Source: Deltaproteobacteria bacterium | GTDB lineage: Bacteria; Desulfobacterota; Desulfuromonadia; Desulfuromonadales; BM103 | DNA: 64,000 bases | Reading direction: 5' to 3' | NCBI GenBank assembly: GCA_024279915.1 | Contig: JAJRRB010000018.1 | Span: 44,596-108,595, forward strand | Shown: positions 60,604 to 64,000 of the stretch, one piece after another | How the letters are laid out: every line of letters begins with the position of its first letter | How positions within the stretch are numbered: the stretch's first letter is position 1 | The notes under the pieces: model-generated | Seen by the model: the letters and a program-made list of their open reading frames with translations, nothing else | Database searches by the model: none | Told to the model about the DNA's origin: nothing | Program-made: the position numbers and the translations under genes

Positions 60604-61679
60604 TGTTGTACTCCTGCGAAAGTATCAAAAAAGGCCTGCAGCCCGTCGAAGAGGGCGCGGGCAAAATCCTGCTGGCGGGTTGGATCCTCCAGTATGGTCA
60701 GATCAATAGTGTTGGTCAAACTACCCATTTCCACCATAACACGTGGCAAATCACCACGCCCCAGAGGGTAAACTGGCAATTCTTTAATGCCATGGACATC
60801 AAAGCCTCTATCGACCAGCCTCTCCTGCAAAATCTCGGCGAGTTTCAGACTGGAATTTTCAACGATGACTCCATCGGGAACGTCACGTTCTGTCTGCGGC
60901 TGTATATAAAGATTTACACCTGATGTTTCTGCAGAGAAAAACGACTGCGCGTGTAACGAGAGCATGACATCAGCCTGCCCTTCTGCAACAACTTCCAGGC
61001 GGCGCTCCATATCGAGAGCGTAATCACCATCACGCGTCAGTATGACTGGAGCATCCTGATGCATTTTCAAAAGCTTTTCCAGGCGTTGACCAACGGCGAG
61101 AGTCACGTCTTTTTCTTTGCTACCATTCAGACCGAGCGCGCCGCTATCTTCACCACCATGTCCGGGATTAATGGAGACCACCCACTTGCTGCCATCGGCA
61201 ACCGGCTCTTTTTTGCGCAAGAGAAAAGCAAACAACCGCTCAAGCGGATCTTCGTTCTGAGTCGGTGCTGGTGGATTATGGTTACGGTAATAAATAGGTT
61301 TTGTAAGAAGCGGGGCCAACTGACGCAGCAAAAAGTCTTCTGAAACACGCAATTTACCATCGATAAAACGGGGACGATGTACAATTGGGATGAAATTGTC
61401 ACCCAGCTTCAGGAACTGACTGCCCGGTGAGATGACAGCTTTACCGTGAGGTGTGCGAATCGCATAGATATGAGCCACAGAGTTCCACTCGCCCTGTAGC
61501 TCAAGAGCCGCCAGGACATCATCAATGGAGACAAAGGCTGTCCCCTCTCGCAGGTAAACATCCTCGATGATCAACGGCTCCTCACCAGGACGGCCGACCT
61601 CAACAAGGGCGCCAGCAGGCATGGTAAAGACCAGAAGAAAAAAGGGTAATAAGAATGATTGCAGAGTAAGGCGAGACAT
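60600..61679 (-). CDS. N-acetylmuramoyl-L-alanine amidase (Amidase_3)
   Basis: The 359-aa protein from ATG 61679 has a signal peptide ending FTMPAGALV and an N-terminal beta-rich domain (copper amine oxidase-like) before the catalytic part. [22 protein letters not shown] and [10 protein letters not shown] are the zinc and catalytic motifs of Amidase_3 enzymes. It cleaves the stem peptide from peptidoglycan in the periplasm, e.g. at the septum. The longer frame from 61754 is discarded because it lacks a clean signal start. Confidence 0.9.
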   Translation of the reverse strand: MSRLTLQSFLLPFFLLVFTMPAGALVEVGRPGEEPLIIEDVYLREGTAFVSIDDVLAALELQGEWNSVAHIYAIRTPHGKAVISPGSQFLKLGDNFIPIVHRPRFIDGKLRVSEDFLLRQLAPLLTKPIYYRNHNPPAPTQNEDPLERLFAFLLRKKEPVADGSKWVVSINPGHGGEDSGALGLNGSKEKDVTLAVGQRLEKLLKMHQDAPVILTRDGDYALDMERRLEVVAEGQADVMLSLHAQSFFSAETSGVNLYIQPQTERDVPDGVIVENSSLKLAEILQERLVDRGFDVHGIKELPVYPLGRGDLPRVMVEMGSLTNTIDLTILEDPTRQQDFARALFDGLQAFFDTFAGVQQ

Positions 61680-61750
61680 GGCGCGTTTTATACTCCAGAT
61701 TTGCCGGGCTGTCAACGCGGAGCATGAGTTCCAAGTAGAGTGTGAGCTTC

Positions 61751-62797
61751 TCATTGAACCAATGGCTCCGGCTCAACCATGTCGCGGTCCAAAGCTTTCA
61801 GCAGACGTCGCATCAACTCTGACTCCAGTTCGTTCAAGGCTGCTCGATCAGTCGATGCGAGATGCACTTGGCCGCCAGCTGTCATACTGTGGCCACCACC
61901 GGTACCAAGACCTTTGATGATCTCTTGCATCAGAACACCAGCGTGGGTTTCAAGGTGACTGGTCCGCATTGAAAGGACCCCTTCACCTTGGTAATTGCCA
62001 AACCCAACGACGATTTCAACACCCTCAACACGCATCAGGAAATCCGCGATTTCAGCGACAATTTCCGGGTGATCAATATCATAAAGGGTGAAAATCAGCG
62101 CATTGCCGTAAATCTTTGCGTTCTTCAAACCGATATTAAAATATTTGAAATAGATCCGCGACGATTTTGGTCGGGTAATTTCGTGAAGAATACGGTTGTT
62201 ACAGAGCGGCATTAACTTCAGATAGGCATCACGGTCAGATTTACTCCAGTCACGACCAAGATCTTCCGTTTCTGACTTGATGGCATAGAAGAGAATCGTT
62301 GCCAGTTTGGTCGCGATTTTGACATCCTGAGATTGCAGGTACTCAAAAAGAATACTTGCCTACGCGCCATATTCAGGACGCACATCAACCCAGCGACAAG
62401 CATGGGTCTGTTCTTTAAATTGATGATGGTCGATAATCAGGTCGACACGACGATCAACTGGATAAGAATTATTACCCGTCCCCGGCTGAGTATCGACCAT
62501 ACAAACCGCATTGAACGTATCAAGATCAAGGTCCTCAATTGGCTTTGATTTAATCTCCAACTCATTAACCATCACCAGATTCTCACGACGACCGATCACA
62601 CCACCAAAGGCGATCGTTGCTTCCTGCCCTGTCTTGATCAGAATCAGATGGTGCAAGGCAAAGGCGGCCGCAAGTGCGTCCGGATCTGGATGATCATGGG
62701 TAACAATCAGGATTGCCCCCTTACCACGCAGCCATTCGATAATTCCAGTCGCAAATTCCTCTGAATGGCTCAGGTTACAAGCAATTGCATCGTTCAT
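61751..62797 (-). pseudogene. DHH/DHHA1 phosphoesterase (NrnA-like), interrupted by in-frame TAG
   Basis: Reading through a TAG at 62360-62362 gives one 348-codon frame. The first part has VTHDHPDPDALAAAFAL (DHH-type metal site) and IIDHHQ. After RPEYGA-stop-ASILFEYLQ the frame continues through ATKLATILFYAIKSET into the DHHA1 domain with GTGGGHSMTAGGQV. Neither half is a whole enzyme. NrnA-type members degrade nanoRNA and cyclic dinucleotide products. The TAG stands where relatives usually have a small residue after YGA. It is either a nonsense mutation or a sequence error. Confidence 0.85.
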
Positions 62798-63261
62798 AAT
62801 TTCAGACTTTCAAAAGCAAGGGTAACCGCTGACACCGGAGAATCCACAGACACTGTCCCGGCCATTTTGGGACCACCTGGCAACACAAACACAGGCTTCC
62901 CAAGTTTGAGACTTATTGCTGTTTCTGACACTGTTCCGTACTCCCCTTCAACCGCAATCAGAGCGTCTGCGGTATGAGCAATAATCACGTTACGCGCGTG
63001 CCCCATATTGGTCGGGACAGGCAGAGTGACATAAGAATTTGCCGAAGATTTGTCCGGGCCAGGCAAAATACCCATGACATCACCACCGGCAACAGCAGCC
63101 CCCTTTGAGGCTGCTTCCATGATGCCACCAAGACCGCCACAGACAAGTACAGCCCCGCGTGTGGCAATCTCGTAGCCGACAGCTTCGGCCATACGCAGTC
63201 CTTCAGGTGAGGGTTGTGAAGCACCGATGACACCTATGATTGGTTTACGTTTGTCTGGCAT
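62794..63261 (-). CDS. TIGR00725/LOG-like SLOG-fold protein
   Basis: The 155-aa protein has the SLOG-fold nucleotide-binding pattern: VIGASQPSPEG, CGGLGGIMEAASKGA near 41-56 and GILPGP, then NMGHARNVII and EGEYGTVSE. It resembles TIGR00725 and cytokinin-riboside phosphorylase (LOG) proteins. In bacteria such small members may bind or hydrolyse nucleotides. It overlaps the DHH gene by 4 nt, which fits a role in nucleotide metabolism; the precise one is open. Confidence 0.82.
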   Translation of the reverse strand: MPDKRKPIIGVIGASQPSPEGLRMAEAVGYEIATRGAVLVCGGLGGIMEAASKGAAVAGGDVMGILPGPDKSSANSYVTLPVPTNMGHARNVIIAHTADALIAVEGEYGTVSETAISLKLGKPVFVLPGGPKMAGTVSVDSPVSAVTLAFESLKL

Positions 63262-63384
63262 AAGATTGATTCACCACGAGTTTCATAGAGAAGATGAAAA
63301 AGCATTAAACCCTAGAAACCATAAAAAGGCAAAAGAGGAAGTTATCCCGCTTTGATTTCTTCATAAGAACGCAGTTAGCGCCCA

Positions 63385-63582
63385 TCAGGAAGCTTCCTTG
63401 CATACCGCTTCAACAACAGACTGTTCGTCACCACCAATAGGGATATGGGTGTGTACTCCGGTTTTATCGACAATGACAAAGGCACCGTCCAGCACATCCA
63501 GGTTGCCTTTTTCGACGTAAAACACCGACACTCGATCTTTCATCGGAATCGGTTTCAGCGGCGGTAACTGCTGTTGACTCAT
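63385..63582 (-). pseudogene. N-terminal relic of type I-E cas1
   Basis: The 65-aa reading frame starts PPLKPIPMKDRVSVFYVE and goes on with LDVLDGAFVIVDKTGVHTHI, nearly the standard beginning of type I-E Cas1 (LNPIPLKDRVS...IDVIDGAFVLIDKTGIRTHIP). The usual next segment (ACIMLEPGTRVSHA) is missing; instead the frame ends with an unrelated 15-residue tail after PIGG. The catalytic C-terminal domain is gone. No other cas gene or CRISPR repeat array is seen in the window. Confidence 0.75.
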
Positions 63583-63605
63583 ATCTCCCCCATAAATGTT
63601 GTCAA

Positions 63606-64000
63606 TTATTCTTTCTTGCGTTCAAGCCGTTTTTGGCTTTCAGGTACCTCCAGATAATTCTCATCAGTCACAATGCTTTTGTCAGTTTCCTCTTCCAGCT
63701 TTTCACGCGCCTCCCCGGCGATTTTGCCCCCTTTGTTGGAAGCGGTACGGTTTTCTGTAAAACCTTGGGCGTCTTGAGTTCGGGTGATTTCAGTGGTTGC
63801 TGCTTCACCCAACATGGAGAAGATCAACTCAAGGTCGGTCATGTGGTCACGCAGGTTTTCGCGTTCGAGCTGTTTCAGTTTTTTGTATTCGGATGGCGTC
63901 ACGCCAAAAGCCGCCTTAGATATTTCGGCAGTCAGAATAGAGTATTCGCGACTACCACCAACATCCCGGTTTTTCCATTCTTCGGTCAGCTCTGCCCGAA
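63606..64000 (-). CDS. BRO/phage-antirepressor-type protein, C-terminal part (runs off the window)
   Basis: The frame ends at 63606 and stays open through 64000, so the start lies outside. It reads LTEEWKNRDVGGSREYSILT, then KAAFGVTPSEYKKLKQL, RENLRDHMTDLELIFSMLGE and QDAQGFTENRTASNKGGKIA, which is the tail known from BRO-N domain, DNA-damage-inducible or phage antirepressor proteins. An internal GTG at 63902 is unlikely to be the true start. It may bind DNA through a domain outside the window. Confidence 0.78.
   Translation of the reverse strand, partial: RAELTEEWKNRDVGGSREYSILTAEISKAAFGVTPSEYKKLKQLERENLRDHMTDLELIFSMLGEAATTEITRTQDAQGFTENRTASNKGGKIAGEAREKLEEETDKSIVTDENYLEVPESQKRLERKKE

Noticed and set aside
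58010..62362. Genome-wide recoding of TAG (e.g. as pyrrolysine) to explain two in-frame TAG codons
   Set aside because: Several genes in the window end naturally at TAG (for instance those ending at 3173, 4521, 5634, 6485, 9469 and 58108), and a third interruption is TAA. Local mutation or sequence error is simpler.
63262..64000. CRISPR array near the cas1 relic
   Set aside because: No direct repeats with regular spacers are visible in this stretch.

Overview
The window looks like chromosome of a Desulfuromonadales (Geobacter/Desulfuromonas-type) deltaproteobacterium. The evidence is the gene order pilB-pilT-pilC-pilS-pilR-pilA-spc, a short aromatic-rich pilin that is almost a match to the Geobacter e-pilin, a frdCAB operon of the delta/epsilonproteobacterial kind, and an iron-uptake block (fur, feoB, DtxR-FeoA fusion). 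Nearly every gene lies on the minus strand; only 53744-55377 is on the plus strand. This assignment rests on remembered family features, not on a search.

Region 1 (268-22331) is a surface-polysaccharide cluster ending (in transcription order beginning) with a Wzm/Wzt ABC exporter. It holds many glycosyltransferases of families GT2, GT4, GT9 and GT61, a WbsX-type protein, methyltransferases, and two cytidylyltransferase modules: a NeuB plus a NeuA-HAD phosphatase fusion (1098-3111), and a second CMP-sugar synthetase with an SDR, a 2-hydroxyacid dehydrogenase and a cyclase-family protein (9469-13794). Two MptE/DUF115-like proteins are candidate nonulosonate transferases. One methyltransferase gene is split by an in-frame TAA. 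Region 2 (22669-31252) continues with glycosyltransferases, a UbiA-type polyprenyl-phosphate phosphoribosyltransferase, a GT-C/TPR membrane protein and an ABC-2 transporter with a TPR partner.

Region 3 (31264-40041) is the type IV pilus locus. pilA has a perfect sigma-54 -24/-12 promoter, candidate PilR sites upstream, a palindrome in its leader, and a strong terminator after the downstream spc gene. Between pilR, pilS, pilC, pilT and pilB lie three different palindromic repeat elements. Region 4 (40161-45358) is housekeeping (aroE, ribF, rnr) plus a chromosomal ParM-like actin.

Region 5 (45498-53150) holds iron homeostasis (fur, a Fur box, feoB, a tiny Cys-rich protein, DtxR-FeoA), a ccdA/TlpA redox pair and a second NtrC-type two-component system. 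Region 6 (53744-58776) has an AEC transporter, a PrmA-like methyltransferase and frdCAB; frdA carries an in-frame TAG after codon 28. Region 7 (59273-63261) is rdgB, rph, an amidase, a DHH phosphoesterase (again with an in-frame TAG) and a TIGR00725 protein. The right edge (63385-64000) has an accessory character: a truncated type I-E cas1 relic and the C-terminal part of a phage-type BRO protein.
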